DNA of 64,000 nucleotides from Halictus rubicundus (GCF_050948215.1 NW_027488714.1:186001-250000); one strand, 5' to 3'. Positions 23,101 to 39,298 are shown, counted from the stretch's first letter. A program made the numbers and translations. Notes: generated from the letters alone by a model not told the origin.

Positions 23101-26100
23101 ATCCTCTATCCTATCCTCTCCTCTATACTACCCAATCCCCTATCCTATCCTCTATCCGATCCTATCCTCTATCCTATCCTATCCTCTATCCTATAATATC
23201 CTCTATCCTATAATATCATCTATCCTATACTATTCTCTATCCTATCCTATCGTCTATCCTATACTATCCTCTATCGTATCCTATCCTCTATCCTATCCTA
23301 CCCTCTATTCTATCCAATCCCCTATCCTATCATCTACCCGAACCTATCCTCTATCCTATCCTATCCTCTATCCTATAATATCATCTATCCTATCCTATCC
23401 ACTATCCTATCCGATCCTCAATCCTATCCTATCATGAATCCTCTCCTATCCTCTATCCTATCCTATCCTGTATCCTATCCTATCCTCTATCCTATCCTAT
23501 CCTCTATCCTATCCTATCCTCTATCCTATCCAATCCCCTATCCTGTCCTCTATCCGATCCTATCCTCTATCCTATTCTATTCTCTATCCTATCCTCTACC
23601 CTATCCTATCCTCTATCCAATCCTCTTCTGTATAATATACTCTACCCTATCCTATCCTCTATCCGAACCTATCCTCTATCCTATCCTATCCTCTATCCTA
23701 TCCTATTCTCTATCCTATCCTATCCTCTATCCTATCCTATTCTCTATCCTATCCTATCCTCTATCCTATCCTATTCTCTATCCTATCCGCTACCCTATCC
23801 TATCCTCTATCCTATCCTATCCTCTATCCTATCCAATCCTCTATCCTATCCTCTATCGTATCCTATCCTCTATCCGATCCTATCCTCTATACTATCCTAT
23901 CCTCTATCCTATCCTATCCTCTATCCTATCCTATCCTCTACCCTATCCTATCCTCTATCCTATCCTATCCTCTATCCTATCCTATCGTGTATCCTATCCT
24001 ATTCTCTATCCTATCCTCCACCCTATCCTATCCTCCATCCTATACTATCATCTATCCTATCATATTCTCTATCCTGTCCTCTATCGTCTGCTCTATCCTA
24101 TCCTATCCACTATCCTATCCTATCCTCAAACCTATCCTATCCTCTATCCTATCCAATCACCTATCCTATCCTCTATACGATCATATCCTCTATCCGATCC
24201 TATCCTCTATCCTATACTCTACCCTATCCTATCCTCTATCCTATCCTATAATCTATCCTATTCTATCCTCTACCCTATCCTATCCTCTATCATATCCTAT
24301 CCTCTATCCTATCCAATCCCCTATCCTAACCTCTATCCTGTCCTATCCTCTATCGTATACTATTCTCTATCCTATCCTCTACTATATCCTATCCTCTATC
24401 CTATCCTCTCCTCTATACTACCCAATCCCCAATCCTATCCTCTATACGATCCTATCCTCTATGCTATCTTATCCTCTATCCGATCCTCTTCTGTATAATA
24501 TACTCTATCCTATCCTATCCTCTACCCTATCCTATCCTCTATCATATCCTATCCTCTATCCTATCCAATCCCCTATCCTAACCTCTATCCTGTCCTATCC
24601 TCTATCGTATACTATTCTCTATCCTATCCTCTACTATATCCTACCCTCTATCCTATCCTCTCCTCTATACTAACCAATAACCTATCCTATCCTCTATCCG
24701 ATCCTATCCTCTATCCGATCCTATCCTCTATCCTATACTCTACCCTATCCTATCCTCTATCCTATCCTATAATCTATCCTATCCTATCCTCTACCCTATC
24801 CTATCCTCTATCATATCATATCCTCTATCCTATCCAATCCCCTATCCTAACCTCTATCCTGTCCTATCCTCTATCGTATACTATTCTCTATCCTATCCTC
24901 TACTATATCCTATCCTCTATCCTATCCTCTCCTCTATACTACCCAATTCCCTATCCTATCCTCTATACGATCCTATCCTCTATGCTATCTTATCCTCTAT
25001 CCGATCCTATCCTCTATCCTATCCCATCCTCTATCCTATCCTCTATCGTATCCTATCCTCTATCCGATCCTATCCTCTCTACAATCCTATCCTCTACCCT
25101 ATCCTATCCTCTATCCTATCCTATTCTGTACCCTATACTCTACACTATCCTATCCTCTATCGTATCCTATCCTCTATCCTATCCAATCCTCGATCCTATC
25201 CTCTATCCTATCCTCTATCGTATCCTATCCTCTAAACGATCCTATCCTCTATACTATCCTATCCTCTATCCTATCCTATCCTCTATCCTATCCAATCCCC
25301 TATCCTGTCCTCTATCCGATCCTATCCTCTATCCTATTCTATTCTCTATCCTAACCTCTACCCTATCCTATCCTCTATCCAATCCTCTTCTGTATAATAT
25401 ACTCTACCCTATCCTATCCTCTATCCGATCCTATCCTATTCTCTATCCTATCCTCTATCCTATCCTATCCTCTATCCTATCCAATCCCCTATCCTAACCT
25501 CTATCCTATCCTATCCTGTATCCTATCCTATCCTCTATCCTATAATATCCTCTATCCTATCCTATCCTCTATCCTATCCTATTCTGTATCCTATACTCTA
25601 CCCTATCCTATCGTCTATCCTATCCTATCCTCTATCGTATCCTATCCTCTATCCTATCCTATCCTCTATCCTATCCAATCCCCTATCCTATCCTCTATCC
25701 TGTCCTATCCTCTATCCTATACTATTCTATATCCTATCCTCTACCCTATCCTATCCTCTATCCTATCCTCTCCTCTATACTACCCAATTCCCTATCCTAT
25801 CCTCTATCCGATCCTATCCTCTATCCTATCCTATCCTCTATCCTATAATATCATCTATCCTATACTATTCTCTATCCTATCCTATCCTCTATCCTATACT
25901 ATCCTCTATCGTATCCTATCCTCTATCCTATCCTATCCTCTATTCTATCCAATCCCCTAACCTATCATCTATCCGAGCCTATCCTTTATCCTATCCTATC
26001 CTCTATCCTATAATATCATCTATTCTATCCTATCCACTATCCTATCCGATCCTCAATCCTATCCTATCATGAATCCTCTCCTATCCTCTATCCTATCCTA

Positions 26101-28777
26101 TCCTGTATCCTATCCTATCCTCTATCCTATAATATCCTCTATCCTATCCTATCCTCTATCCTATACTATCCTCTATCGTATCCTATCCTCTATCCTATCC
26201 TACCCTCTATTCTATCCAATTCCCTATCCTATCATCTATCCGAACCTATCGTCGATCCTACCCTATCCTCTATCCTATACTATTCCCTATCCTATCCTCT
26301 ACCCTATCCTATCCTCTATCCTATCCTCACCTCTATACTACCCAATCCCCTATCCTATCCTCTATCCTATCCTATCCTCTACCCTATCCTATCCTCATGT
26401 CCTATCGTATCACGTCCTCTGTCCTATCCAATCCCCTAGCCTATCCTCTATTCTGTCCTATCCTCTATCCTATACTATTCTCTATCCTATCCTCTACCCT
26501 ATCCTATCCTCTATCCTATCCTCTCCTCTATACTACCCAATCCCCTATCCTATCCTCTATCCGATCCTATCCTCTATCCTATCCTATCCTCTATCCTATC
26601 CTATCCTCTATCCTATCCTATTCTCTATCCTATCCTCTACCCTATCCTATCCTCCATCCTATACTATCATCTATCCTATCATATTCTCTATCCTGTCCTC
26701 TATCGTCTGCTCTATCCTATCCTATCCACTATCCTATCCTATCCTCAAACCTATCCTATCCTCTATCCTATCCAATCACCTATCCTATCCTCTATACGAT
26801 CCTATCCTCTATCCGATCCTATCCTCTATCCTATACTCTACCCTATCCTATCCTCTATCCTATCCTATAATCTATCCTATCCTATCCTCTACCCTATCCT
26901 ATCCTCTATCATATCCTATCCTCTATCCTATCCAATCCCCTATCCTAACCTCTATCCTGTCCTATCCTCTATCGTATACTATTCTCTATCCTATCCTCTA
27001 CTATATCCTATCCTCTATCCTATCCTCTCCTCTATACTACCCAATCCCCAATCCTATCCTCTATACGATCCTATCCTCTATGCTATCTTATCCTCTATCC
27101 GATCCTCTTCTGTATAATATACTCTATCCTATCCTATCCTCTACCCTATCCTATCCTCTATCATATCCTATCCTCTATCCTATCCAATCCCCTATCCTAA
27201 CCTCTATCCTGTCCTATCCTCTATCGTATACTATTCTCTATCCTATCCTCTACTATATCCTATCCTCTATCCTATCCTCTCCTCTATACTACCCAATAAC
27301 CTATCCTATCCTCTATCCGATCCTATCCTCTATCCGATCCTATCCTCTATCCTATACTCTACCCTATCCTATCCTCTATCCTATCCTATAATCTATCCTA
27401 TCCTATCCTCTACCCTATCCTATCCTCTATCATATCATATCCTCTATCCTATCCAATCCCCTATCCTAACCTCTATCCTGTCCTATCCTCTATCGTATAC
27501 TATTCTCTATCCTATCCTCTACTATATCCTATCCTCTATCCTATCCTCTCCTCTATACTACCCATTCCCCTATCCTATCCTCTATACGATCCTATCCTCT
27601 ATGCTATCTTATCCTCTATCCGATCCTATCCTCTATCCTATCCCATCCTCTATCCTATCCTCTATCGTATCCTATCCTCTATCCGATCCTATCCTCTATA
27701 CAATCCTATCCTCTACCCTATCCTATCCTCTATCCTATCCTATTCTGTACCCTATACTCTACACTATCCTATCCTCTATCGTATCCTATCCTCTATCCTA
27801 TCCAATCCTCGATCCTATCCTCTATCCCATCCTCTATCGTATCCTATCCTCTAAACGATCCTATCCTCTATACTATCCTATCCTCTATCCTATCCTATCC
27901 TCTATCCTATCCAATCCCCTATCCTGTCCTCTATCCGATCCTATCCTCTATCCTATTCTATTCTCTATCCTAACCTCTACCCTATCCTATCCTCTATCCA
28001 ATCCTCTTCTGTATAATATACTCTACCCTATCCTATCCTCTATCCGATCCTATCCTATTCTCTATCCTATCCTCTATCCTATCCTATCCTCTATCCTATC
28101 CAATCCCCTATCCTAACCTCTATCCTATCCTATCCTGTATCCTATCCTATCCTCTATCCTATAATATCCTCTATCCTATCCTATCCTCTATCCTATCCTA
28201 TTCTGTATCCTATACTCTACCCTATCCTATCGTCTATCCTATCCTATCCTCTATCGTATCCTATCCTCTATCCTATCCTATCCTCTATCCTATCCAATCC
28301 CCTATCCTATCCTCTATCCTGTCCTATCCTCTATCCTATACTATTCTATATCCTATCCTCTACCCTATCCTATCCTCTATCCTATCCTCTCCTCTATACT
28401 ACCCAATCCCCTATCCTATCCTCTATCCGATCCTATCCTCTATCCTATCCTGTCCTCTATCCTATAATATCATCTATCCTATACTATTCTCTATCCTATC
28501 CTATCCTCTATCGTATACTATCCTCTATCGTATCCTATCCTCTATCCTATCCTATCCTCTATTCTATCCAATCCTCAATCCTATCCTATCATGAATCCTC
28601 TCCTATCCTCTATCCTATACTATCCTGTATCCTATCCTATCCTCTATCCTATAATATCCTCTATCCTATCCTATCATCTATCCGAGCCTATCCTTTATCC
28701 TATCCTATCCTCTATCCTATAATATCATCTATTCTATCCTATCCACTATCCTATCCGATCCTCAATCCTATCCTATC
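20191..28777. repeat. Higher-order repeat array with units of about 2.6-2.8 kb
   Basis: Long blocks recur at shifts of about 2.6-2.8 kb. ATGAATCCTCTCC variants at 20727 and 23434 (shift 2707) are each followed by nearly identical satellite for about 900 bp. The block starting with ATGCTATCTTATCC and containing TATCCCATCC is at 22178, 24982 and 27601 (shifts 2804 and 2619). A second marker context is at 22664, 26069 and 28778. Unit lengths differ through whole-word insertions and deletions, giving a mosaic rather than a clean array. The 26.8-28.1 kb part is repeated at 33.6-34.9 kb (shift 6787). Confidence 0.8.
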
Positions 28778-31700
28778 ATGAATCCTCTCCTATCCTCTAT
28801 CCTATACTATCCTGTATCCTATCCTATCCTCTATCCTATAATATCCTCTATCCTATCCTATCCTCTATCCTATACTATCCTCTATCGTATCCTATCCTCT
28901 ATCCTATCCTACCCTCTATTCTATCCAATTCCCTATCCTATCATCTATCCGAACCTATCCTCGATCCTACCCTATCCTCTATCCTATACTATTCCCTATC
29001 CTATCCTCTACCCTATCCTATCCTCTATCCTATCCTCACCTCTATACTACCCAATCCCCTATCCTATCCTCTATCCTATCCTATTCTCTACCCTATCCTA
29101 TCCTCATGTCCTATCGTATCACGTCCTCTGTCCTATCCAATCCCCTAGCCTATCCTCTATTCTGTCCTATCCTCTATCCTATACTATTCTCTATCCTATC
29201 CTCTACCCTATCCTATCCTCTATCCTATCCTCTCCTCTATACTACCCAATCCCCTATCCTATCCTCTATCCGATCCTATCCTCTATCCTATCCTATCCTC
29301 TATCCTATAATATCGTCTATCCTATAATATCATCTATCCTATACTATTCTCTATCCTATCCTATCGTCTATCCTATACTATCCTCTATCGTATCCTATCC
29401 TCTATCCTATCCTACCCTCTATTCTATCCAATCCCCTATCCTATCATCTACCCGAACCTATCCTCTATCCTATCCTATCCTCTATCCTATAATATCAGCT
29501 ATCCTATACTATCCTCTATCCTATCCTATCCTCTATCCTATACTATCCTCTACCCTATCCTATCCTCTATCCTATCCTGTCCTCTATCCGATCCTATCCT
29601 CTATCCTATCCTCTCCTCAATCCTATCCTATTATGTAACCTATACTCTACCCTATCCTATCCTCTATCCTATCCTATCCTCTATCCTATCCAATCCTCTA
29701 TCCTATCCTCTATCCTATCCTCTATCCTATCCTATCCTCTATCCTATCCTATTATGTATCCTACACTCTACCCTATCCTATCCTCTATCGTATCCTATCC
29801 TCTATCCGAACCTATCCTCTATCCTATCCTATCCTCTATCCTATCCTATTATGTATCCTACACTCTACCCTATCCTATCCTCTATCGTATCCTATCCTCT
29901 ATCCGAACCTATCCTCTATCCTATCCTATTCTCTATCCTATCCGCTACCCTATCATATCCTCTATCCTATCCTATCCTCTATCCTATCCAATCCTCTATC
30001 CTATCCTCTATCGTATCCTATCCTCTATCCGATCCTATCCTCTATACTATCCTATCCTCTATCCTATCCTATCCTCTATCCTATCCTATCCTCTATCCTA
30101 TCCAATCCCCTAACCTATCCTCTATCCGATCCTATCCTCTACCCTATCCTGTCCTCTATCCTATCCGATCCTCTATCCTATCCTATCCTCTACCCTATCC
30201 TATCCTCTATCCTATCCTATCCTCTATCCTATCCTATCCTCTATTCTATCCAATCCTCTATCCTATAATATCATCTATCCTATACTATTCTCTATCCTAT
30301 CCTATCCTCTATCCTATACTATCCTCTATCGTATCCTATCCTCTATCCTATCCTATCCTCTATTCTATCCAATCCCCTATCCTATCATCTATCCGAGCCT
30401 ATCCTTTATCCTATCCTATCCTCTATCCTATAATATCATCTATTCTATCCTATCCACTATCCTATCCGATCCTCAATCCTATCCTATCATGAATCCTCTC
30501 CTATCCTCTATCCTATCCTATCCTGTATCCTATCCTATCCTGTATCCTATAATATCCTCTATCCTATCCTATCCTCTATCCTATACTATCCTCTACCCTA
30601 TCCTATCCTCTATCCTATCCTCACCTCTATACTACCCAATCCCCTATCCTATCCTCTATCCTATCCTATCCTCTACCCTATCCTATCCTCATGTCCTATC
30701 GTATCACGTCCTCTGTCCTATCCAATCCCCTAGCCTATCCTCTATTCTGTCCTATCCTCTATCCTATACTATTCTCTATCCTATCCTCTACCCTATCCTA
30801 TCCTCTATCCTATCCTCTCCTCTATACTACCCAATCCCCTATCCTATCCTCTATCCGATCCTATCCTCTATCCTATCCTATCCTCTATCCTATAATATCG
30901 TCTATCCTATAATATCATCTATCCTATACTATTCTCTATCCTATCCTATCGTCTATCCTATACTATCCTCTATCGTATCCTATCCTCTATCCTATCCTAC
31001 CCTCTATTCTATCCAATCCCCTATCCTATCATCTACCCGAACCTATCCTCTATCCTATCCTATCCTCTATCCTATAATATCAGCTATCCTATACTATCCT
31101 CTATCCTATCCTATCCTCTATCCTATACTATCCTCTACCCTATCCTATCCTCTATCCTATCCTGTCCTCTATCCGATCCTATCCTCTATCCTATCCTCTC
31201 CTCAATCCTATCCTATTATGTAACCTATACTCTACCCTATCCTATCCTCTATCCTATCCTATCCTCTATCCTATCCAATCCTCTATCCTATCCTCTATCC
31301 TATCCTATCCTCTATCCTATCCTATTATGTATCCTACACTCTACCCTATCCTATCCTCTATCGTATCCTATCCTCTATCCGAACCTATCCTCTATCCTAT
31401 CCTATCCTCTATCCTATCCTATTATGTATCCTACACTCTACCCTATCCTATCCTCTATCGTATCCTATCCTCTATCCGAACCTATCCTCTATCCTATCCT
31501 ATTCTCTATCCTATCCGCTACCCTATCCTATCCTCTATCCTATCCTATCCTCTATCCTATCCAATCCTCTATCCTATCCTCTATCGTATCCTATCCTCTA
31601 TCCGATCCTATCCTCTATACTATCCTATCCTCTATCCTATCCTATCCTCTATCCTATCCTATCCTCTATCCTATCCAATCCCCTAACCTATCCTCTATCC

Positions 31701-31827
31701 GATCCTATCCTCTACCCTATCCTGTCCTCTATCCTATCCGATCCTCTATCCTATCCTATCCTCTACCCTATCCTATCCTCTATCCTATCCTATCCTCTAT
31801 CCTATCCTATCCTCTATTCTATCCAAT
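28778..31827. repeat. Tandem pair of higher-order repeat units, shift of about 1.58 kb
   Basis: About 28778-30254 is repeated at about 30489-31827. The ATGTCCTATCGTATCACGTCC variant at 29106 recurs at 30691 (shift 1585), and ATGTATCCTACACTC at 29754 recurs at 31327 (shift 1573). The second copy lacks about 126 bases near its start. The copies part company near 30255 and 31828, where one continues CCAATCCTC and the other CCAATCCCC. Confidence 0.82.
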
Positions 31828-34800
31828 CCCCTATCCTATTATCTATCCGAGCCTATCCTCTATCCTATCCTATCCTCTATCCTATAATATCATCTATCCT
31901 ATCCTATCCACTATCCTATCCGATCATCAATCCTATCCTATCATGAATCCTCTCCTATCCTCTATCCTATCCTATCCTGTATCCTATCCTATCCTCTATC
32001 CTATAATATCGTCTATCCTATCCTATCCTCTATCCTATCCTATTCTGTATCCTATACTCTACCCTATCCTATCCTCTATCCTATCCTATCCTTTATCCTA
32101 TCCTATCCTCTATCCTATCCTATCCTCTATCCTATCCAATCCCCTATCCTATCCTCTATCCTGTCCTATCCTCTATCCTATACTATTCTCTATCCTATCC
32201 TCTACCCTATCCTATCCTCTATCCTATCCTCTCCTCTATACTACCCAATCCCCTATCCTATCCTCTATCCGATCCTATCCTCTATCCTATCCTATCCTCT
32301 ATCCTATAATATCATCTATCCTATACTATTCTCTATCCTATCCTATCCTCTATACTATCCTATCCTCTACCCTATCCTATCCTCTATCCTATCCTATTCT
32401 GTATCCTATACTCTACCCTATCCTATCCTCTATCGTATCCTATCCTCTATCCTATCCAATCCTCGATCCTATCCTCTATCCTATCCTCTATCGTATCCTA
32501 TCCTCTAAACGATCCTATCCTCTATACTATCCTATCCTCTATGCTATCTTATCCTCAATCCGATCCTATCCTCTATCGTATACTATTCTCTATCCTATCC
32601 TCTACTATATCCTATCCTCTATCCTATCCTCTCCTCTATACTACCCAATCCCCTATCCTATCCTCTATACGATCCTATCCTCTATGCTATCTTATCCTCT
32701 ATCCGATCCTATCCTCTATCCTATCCTATCCTCTATCCTATCCTCTATCGTATCCTATCCTCTATCCGATCCTATCCTCTATACTATCCTATCCTCTACC
32801 CTATCCTATCCTCTATCCTATCCAATCCTCGATCCTATCCTCTATCCTATCCTCTATCGTATACTATTCTCTATCCTATCCTCTACTATATCCTATCCTC
32901 TATCCTATCCTCTCCTCTATACTACCCAATCCCCTATCCTATCCTCTATACGATCCTATCCTCTATGCTATCTTATCCTCTATCCGATCCTATCCTCTAT
33001 ACTATCCTATCCTCTATGCTATCTTATCCTCTATCCGATCCTATCCTCTATCCTATCCTATCCTCTATCCAATCCTCTTCTGTATAATATACTCTACCCT
33101 ATCCTATCCTCTATCCGATCCTATCCTATTCTCTATCCTATCCTCTATCCTATCCTATCCTCTATCCTATCCAATCCCCTATCCTATCCTCTATCCTATC
33201 CTATCCTCTATTCTATCCAATCCCCTATCCCATCATCTATCCGAGCCTATCCTCTATCCTATCCTATCCTCTATCCTATAATATCATCTATCCTATCCTA
33301 TCCACTGTCCTATCCGATCCTCAATCCTATCCTATCATGAATCCTCTCCTATCCTCTATCCTATCCTATCCTGTATCCTATCCTATCCTCTATCCTATCC
33401 TATCCTCTATCCTATCCTATCCTCTATCCTATCCTATCCTCTATCCTATCCAATCCCCTATCCTGTCCTCTATCCGATCCTATCCTCTATCCTATTCTAT
33501 TCTCTATCCTATCCTCTACCCTATCCTATCCTCTATCCAATCCTCTTCTGTATAATATACTCTACCCTATCCTATCCTCTATACGATCCTATCCTCTATC
33601 CGATCCTATCCTCTATCCTATACTCTACCCTATCCTATCCTCTATCCTATCCTATAATCTATCCTATCCTATCCTCTACCCTATCCTATCCTCTATCATA
33701 TCCTATCCTCTATCCTATCCAATCCCCTATCCTAACCTCTATCCTGTCCTATCCTCTATCGTATACTATTCTCTATCCTATCCTCTACTATATCCTATCC
33801 TCTATCCTATCCTCTCCTCTATACTACCCAATCCCCAATCCTATCCTCTATACGATCCTATCCTCTATGCTATCTTATCCTCTATCCGATCCTCTTCTGT
33901 ATAATATACTCTATCCTATCCTATCCTCTACCCTATCCTATCCTCTATCATATCCTATCCTCTATCCTATCCAATCCCCTATCCTAACCTCTATCCTGTC
34001 CTATCCTCTATCGTATACTATTCTCAATCCTATCCTCTACTATATCCTATCCTCTATCCTATCCTCTCCTCTATACTACCCAATAACCTATCCTATCCTC
34101 TATCCGATCCTATCCTCTATCCGATCCTATCCTCTATCCTTTACTCTACCCTATCCTATCCTCTATCCTATCCTATAATCTATCCTATCCTATCCTCTAC
34201 CCTATCCTATCCTCTATCATATCATATCCTCTATCCTATCCAATCCCCTATCCTAACCTCTATCCTGTCCTATCCTCTATCGTATACTATTCTCTATCCT
34301 ATCCTCTACTATATCCTATCCTCTATCCTATCCTCTCCTCTATACTACCCAATCCCCTATCCTATCCTCTATACGATCCTATCCTCTATGCTATCTTATC
34401 CTCTATCCGATCCTATCCTCTATCCTATCCCATCCTCTATCCTATCCTCTATCGTATCCTATCCTCTATCCGATCCTATCCTCTATACTATCCTATCCTC
34501 TACCCTATCCTATCCTCTATCCTATCCTATTCTGTACCCTATACTCTTCACTATCCTATCCTCTATCGTATCCTATCCTCTATCCTATCCAATCCTCGAT
34601 CCTATCCTCTATCCTATCCTCTATCGTATCCTATCCTCTAAACGATCCTATCCTCTATACTATCCTATCCTCTATCCTATCCTATCCTCTATCCTATCCA
34701 ATCCCCTATCCTGTCCTCTATCCGATCCTATCCTCTATCCTATTCTATTCTCTATCCTAACCTCTACCCTATCCTATCCTCTATCCAATCCTCTTCTGTA

Positions 34801-37800
34801 TAATATACTCTACCCTATCCTATCCTCTATCCGATCCTATCCTATTCTCTATCCTATCCTCTATCCTATCCTATCCTCTATCCTATCCAATCCCCTATCC
34901 TAACCTCTATCCTATCCTATCCTGTATCCTATCCTATCCTCTATCCTATAATATCCTCTATCCTATCCTATCCTCTATCCTATCCTATTCTGTATCCTAT
35001 ACTCTACCCTATCCTATCGTCTATCCTATCCTATCCTCTATCCTATCCAATCCCCTATCCTATCCTCTATCCTGTCCTATCCTCTATCCTATACTATTCT
35101 ATATCCTATCCTCTACCCTATCCTATCCTCTATCCTATCCTCTCCTCTATACTACCCAATCCCCTAGCCTATCCTCTATCCGATCCTATCCTCTATCCTA
35201 TAATATCATCTATCCTATACTATTCTCTATCCTATCCTATCCTCTATCCTATACTATCCTCTATCGTATCCTATCCTCTATCCTATCCTATCCTCTATTC
35301 TATCCAATCCCCTATCCTATCATCTATCCGAGCCTATCCTTTATCCTATCCTATCCTCTATCCTATAATATCATCTATTCTATCCTATCCACTATCCTAT
35401 CCGATCCTCAATCCTATCCTATCATGAATCCTCTCCTATCCTCTATCCTATCCTATCCTGTATCCTATCCTATCCTCTATCCTATAATATCCTCTATCCT
35501 ATCCTATCCTCTATCCTATACTATCCTCTATCGTATCCTATCCTCTATCCTATCCTACCCTCTATTCTATCCAATTCCCTATCCTATCATCTATCCGAAC
35601 CTATCCTCGATCCTACCCTATCCTCTATCCTATACTATTCCCTATCCTATCCTCTACCCTATCCTATCCTCTATCCTATCCTCACCTCTATACTACCCAA
35701 TCCCCTATCCTATCCTCTATCCTATCCTATCCTCTACCCTATCCTATCCTCATGTCCTATCGTATCACGTCCTCTATCCTATCCAATCCCCTAGCCTATC
35801 CTCTATTCTGTCCTATCCTCTATCCTATACTATTCTCTATCCTATCCTCTACCCTATCCTATCCTCTATCCTATCCTCTCCTCTATACTACCCAATCCCC
35901 TATCCTATCCTCTATCCGATCCTATCCTCTATCCTATCCTATCCTCTATCCTATAATATCCTCTATCCTATAATATCATCTATCCTATACTATTCTCTAT
36001 CCTATCCTATCGTCTATCCTATACTATCCTCTATCGTATCCTATCCTCTATCCTATCCTACCCTCTATTCTATCCAATCCCCTATCCTATCATCTACCCG
36101 AACCTATCCTCTATCCTATCCTATCCTCTATCCTATAATATCAGCTATCCTATACTATCCTCTATCCTATCCTATCCTCTATCCTATACTATCCTCTACC
36201 CTATCCTATCCTCTATCATATCCTATCCTCTATCCTATCCAATCCCCTATCCTAACCTCTATCCTGTCCTATCCTCTATCGTATACTATTCTATATCCTA
36301 TTCTCTACTATATCCTATCCTCTATCCTATCCTCTCCTCTATACTACCCAATCCCCTATCCTATCCTCTATACGATCCTATCCTCTATCCTATAATATCA
36401 TTTACCCTATACTATTCTCTATCCTATCCTATCCTCTATCCTATACTATCCTCTATCGTATCCTATCCTCTATCCGATCCTATCCTCTATCCTATCCTAT
36501 CCTCTATCCTATCCTATTCTGTATCCTATACTCTACCCTATCCTATCCTCTATCCTATCCTATCCTCCATCCTATAATATCCTCTATCCTATCCTATCCT
36601 CTATCCTATCCAATCCCCTATCCTATCCTCTATCCGATCCTATCCTCTATCCTATCCTATCCTCTATCCTATCCTATTCTCTATCCTATCCTCTACCCTA
36701 TCCTATCCTCCATCCTATACTATCATCTATCCTATCCAATTCTCTATCCTCTCCTCTATCGTCTGCTCTATCCTATCCTATCCACTATCCTATCCTATCC
36801 TCAATAATATCCTATCCTATATCCTACCCCACCACCTATCCTATCCTCCATCCTATCCTATCCTCTATCCTATCCTGTCCTCTATCCGATCCTATCCTCT
36901 ATGCTATCCTCTCCTCAATCCTATCCTATTATGTATCCTATACTCTACCCTATCCTATCCTCTATCCTATCCTATCCTCTATCCTATCCAATCCTCTATC
37001 CTATCCTCTATCCTATCCTATCCTCTATCCTATCCTATTATGTATCCTACACTCTACCCTATCCTATCCTCTATCGTATCCTATCCTCTATCCGAACCTA
37101 TCCTCTATCCTATCCTATCCTCTATCCTATCCTATTATGTATCCTACACTCTACCCTATCCTATCCTCTATCGTATCCTATCCTCTATCGTATCCTATCC
37201 TCTATCCGAACCTATCCTCTATCCTATCCTATTCTCTATCCTATCCGCTACCCTATCCTATCCTCTATCCTATCCTATCCTCTATCCTATCCAATCCTCT
37301 ATCCTATCCTCTATCGTATCCTATCCTCTATCCGATCCTATCCTCTATACTATCCTATCCTCTATCCTATCCTATCCTCTACCCTATCCTATCCTCTATC
37401 CTATCCTATTCTGTATCCTATACTCTACCCTATCCTATCCTCTATCGTATCCTATCCTCTATCCTATCCAATCCTCGATCCTATCCTCTATCCTATCCTC
37501 TATCGTATCCTATCCTCTAAACGATCCTATCCTCTATACTATCCTATCCTCTATGCTATCTTATCCTCTATCCGATCCTATCCTCTATCCTATCCTATCC
37601 TCTATCCTATCCTATTCTGTATCCTATACTCTACCCTATCCTATCCTCTATCCGATCCTATCCTCTATCCTATCCTATCCTATTCTCTATCCTATCCTCT
37701 ATCCTATCCTATCCTCTATCCTATCCAATCCCCTATCCTATCCTCTATCCTGTCCTATCATGAATCCTCTCCTATCCTCTATCCGAACCTATCCTCTATC

Positions 37801-39298
37801 CTATCCTATCCTCTATCCGAACCTATCCTCTATCCTATCCTATCCTCTATCCTATCCTATTATCTATCCTACACTCTACCCTATCCTATCCTCTATCGTA
37901 TCCTATCCTCTATCCGAACCTATCCTCTATCCTATCCTATCCTCTATCCTATCCTATTCTCTATCCTATCCTATCCTCTATCCTATCCAATCCCCTATCC
38001 TATCCTCTATCCGATCCTATCCTCTATCCTATCCTATCCTCTATCCTATCCTATTCTCTATCCTATCCTCTACCCTATCGTATCCTCCATCCTATACTAT
38101 CATCTATCCTATCCAATTCTCTATCCTCTCCTCTATCGTCTGCTCTATCCTATCCTATCCACTATCCTATCTTATCCTCAATAATATCCTATCCTATATC
38201 CTACCCCAACCACCTATCCTATCCTCCATCCTATCCTATCCTCTATCCTATCCTGTCCTCTATCCGATCCTATCCTCTATCCTATCCTCTCCTCAATCCT
38301 ATCCTATTATGTATCCTATACTCTACCCTATCCTATCCTCTATCCTATCCTATCCTCTATCCTATCCAATCCTCTATCCTATCCTCTATCCTATCCTATC
38401 CTCTATCCTATCCTATTATGTATCCTACACTCTACCCTATCCTATCCTCTATCGTATCCTATCCTCTATCCGAACCTATCCTCTATCCTATCCTATCCTC
38501 TATCCTATCCTATTATGTATCCTACACTCTACCCTATCCTATCCTCTATCCTATAATATCCCCTATCCTATACTATTCTCTATCCTATCCTCTACCCTAT
38601 CCTATCCTCTATCCTATCCTCTCCTCTATACTACCCAATCCCCTATCCTATCGTCTATCCGATCCTATCCTCTATCCTATCCTATCCTCTATCCTATAAT
38701 ATCATCTATCCTATACTATTCTCTATCCTATCCTATCCTCTATACTATCCTATCCTCTACCCTATCCTATCCTCTATCCTATCCTATTCTGTATCCTATA
38801 CTCTACCCTATCCTATCCTCTATCGTATCCTATCCTCTATCCTATCCAATCCTCGATCCTATCCTCTATCCTATCCTCTATCGTATCCTATCCTCTAAAC
38901 GATCCTATCCTCTATACTATCCTATCCTCTATGCTATCTTATCCTCAATCCGATCCTATCCTCTATCGTATACTATTCTCTATCCTATCCTCTACTATAT
39001 CCTATCCTCTATCCTATCCTCTCCTCTATACTACCCAATCCCCTATCCTATCCTCTATACGATCCTATCCTCTATGCTATCTTATCCTCTATCCGATCCT
39101 ATCCTCTATCCTATCCTATCCTCTATCCTATCCTCTATCGTATCCTATCCTCTATCCGATCCTATCCTCTATACTATCCTATCCTCTATGCTATCTTATC
39201 CTCTATCCGATCCTATCCTCTATCCTATCCTATCCTCTATCCAATCCTCTTCTGTATAATATACTCTACCCTATCCTATCCTCTATCCGATCCTATCC
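31828..39298. repeat. Mosaic satellite sharing blocks with 26.8-29, 42.9-44.7 and 61.9-63.7 kb
   Basis: No unit repeats cleanly in this stretch, but long pieces reappear elsewhere. About 31.94-32.5 kb matches about 42.95-43.5 kb (shift about 11009) and 61.88-62.5 kb. About 33.59-34.9 kb matches 26.8-28.1 kb (shift 6787). About 37.55-38.2 kb matches 43.55-44.2 kb (shift about 6.0 kb). A rare C/A-rich variant, CTACCCCAACCACC, marks about 38.2 kb and recurs near 44.2 and 63.2 kb; a variant form (CTACCCCACCACC) is near 36.8 kb. No gene is supported. Confidence 0.8.
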
